Assembly: GCF_000521465.1 (NCBI RefSeq)
Contig: NZ_BAVR01000029.1
Span: 1 to 46,230 of the forward strand
DNA: 46,230 bases
Source of the DNA: Acetivibrio straminisolvens JCM 21531
Lineage (GTDB): Bacteria; Bacillota; Clostridia; Acetivibrionales; Acetivibrionaceae
Direction: 5' to 3'
Below the pieces are notes generated by a model. That model was given only the letters and a program-made list of their open reading frames with translations, did not search any database and was not told where the DNA came from. Both the position numbers and the translations under genes were made by a program. Positions 45,421-46,230 of the stretch are shown one piece after another (the first letter of the stretch is position 1; each line of letters opens with the position of its first letter).

Positions 45421-46230
45421 GTTTCAATCCACACGCCCGCACGGGGCGCGACTAACAACCAGCGCCTTTTTCCCTTCCCTTTTGATGTTTCAATCCACAC
45501 GCCCGCACGGGGCGCGACCACCTATTTGTTTAATGCCCTGAAAGAGTTTTCAAGTTTCAATCCACACGCCCGCACGGGGCGCGACGTAAAGTTTATTGTT
45601 GATAGGGCATCAGTCATGTTTCAATCCACACGCCCGCACGGGGCGCGACTATTACAAAAAGACCACTTTGCAGGAGCTGGATGTAGTTTCAATCCACACG
45701 CCCGCACGGGGCGCGACGGCCTTTTGCGTCGCCCATGAGTTGCAACGCATCCAGGTTTCAATCCACACGCCCGCACGGGGCGCGACATTATACACAAAAC
45801 TTAGTATTATTTGATGATGGAGTTTCAATCCACACGCCCGCACGGGGCGCGACATCGTTGATGTCGGCATCAAGTCCAGAGAGTTCCTGTTTCAATCCAC
45901 ACGCCCGCACGGGGCGCGACACGCAATTAGTCCACCCATATGAGTAGTTGTAGAAGTTTCAATCCACACGCCCGCACGGGGCGCGACGTTGAGAGTATGG
46001 CACTCACTCAACAGCAGATTGAGTTTCAATCCACACGCCCGCACGGGGCGCGACGATGAGGCATATTAAAAACATAACTATGTTTGCGTTTCAATCCACA
46101 CGCCCGCACGGGGCGCGACACGCAATTAGTCCACCCATATGAGTAGTTGTAGAAGTTTCAATCCACACGCCCGCACGGGGCGCGACATTTTTTAGTAGCT
46201 TGTGAGTAGTTTTTAATAACAGTTTCAATC
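45421..46230 (-). CRISPR. CRISPR array, type I-C-like repeats, cut by the window end
   Basis: Twelve identical 32-base repeats plus the first nine bases of a thirteenth at 46222. On the plus strand each starts GTTTCAATCCACACGCCC and ends GCACGGGGCGCGAC; CGCCC/GGGCG can form the short stem. Repeats start at 45421, 45487, 45554, 45618, 45686, 45755, 45822, 45889, 45956, 46023, 46088, 46155. Spacers are 32-37 bases, mostly 35. Type I-C crRNAs usually carry a 5' handle ending ATTGAAAC, so transcription should run on the minus strand, from a leader beyond the right edge. Spacers at 45921-45955 and 46120-46154 are identical. No cas gene is in the window. Confidence 0.97.

Noticed and set aside
45526..45947. 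Overlapping ORFs of about 70 residues through the CRISPR array
   Set aside because: They repeat the same short peptide at each repeat (for example HTPARGAT) and arise only from translating the CRISPR repeats; none has a ribosome binding site.

Overview
The window is a stretch of a low-GC Gram-positive (Firmicutes, class Clostridia) chromosome. A GerW-type sporulation protein, a HutP-family antiterminator, a T-box leader on tyrS, AGGAGG-type ribosome binding sites and AT-rich spacers all point there. Gene content and order (iscR-nifS-nifU-mnmA; aroH-cmk-plsC-ispH-rpsA; a biotin transcarboxylase operon; speE-speB; scpA-scpB) resemble the cellulolytic Acetivibrio/Clostridium thermocellum group. 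That placement comes from memory of the families, not from a search.

Layout. 1-6.6 kb: an Xer-type recombinase and an LCP cell-wall protein (+), an M18 aminopeptidase and an HD-GYP response regulator (-), a PHP phosphatase (+). 6.7-11.7 kb: T-box-controlled tyrS, then iscR-nifS-nifU-mnmA for Fe-S clusters and tRNA thiolation. 11.7-24.3 kb: a YkuS-like protein, a 51-residue membrane protein, cheR, ndk, speD, the aroH/cmk/plsC/ispH/rpsA cluster, hutP, a FAD oxidoreductase, a histidine phosphatase, an RpiR regulator, ypmA and several unknown genes. 24.4-28.1 kb: a four-gene biotin-dependent carboxyltransferase operon. 28.4-37.6 kb: a PilZ protein, mnmM/ytqB-speB-speE, rluB, gerW, DUF2953, RDD, scpB, scpA, trpS and an M50 protease. 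37.6-44.8 kb: a DHH-CBS-CCA fusion protein, lysA, an orphan membrane protein and guaB. 45.36-46.23 kb: the leader-distal end of a type I-C-like CRISPR array, cut by the window edge.

Two signals cut across the annotation. First, about 18 genes, many of them essential (tyrS, trpS, scpA, scpB, lysA, guaB), are each broken by one-base gains or losses, mostly at short homopolymers, and the missing frame always continues the same protein. This reads as sequence error far more than gene decay, so those genes are annotated as single repaired CDSs. Second, an undescribed intergenic element of about 65 bp recurs three times, plus one diverged copy. In all four places it is followed, in its own orientation, by a transcription terminator; three copies lie just after the stop codons of LCP, lysA and oadA. 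One hairpin keeps its loop while its stem bases change. This is the best candidate here for a new RNA or mobile element.

Functional themes: polyamine synthesis (speD, speE, speB), tRNA maturation and charging (tyrS, trpS, mnmA, mnmM, CCA enzyme), chromosome segregation (scpA/B, Xer), cyclic-di-GMP signalling (HD-GYP, PilZ) and carboxyl-group transfer in central carbon metabolism.
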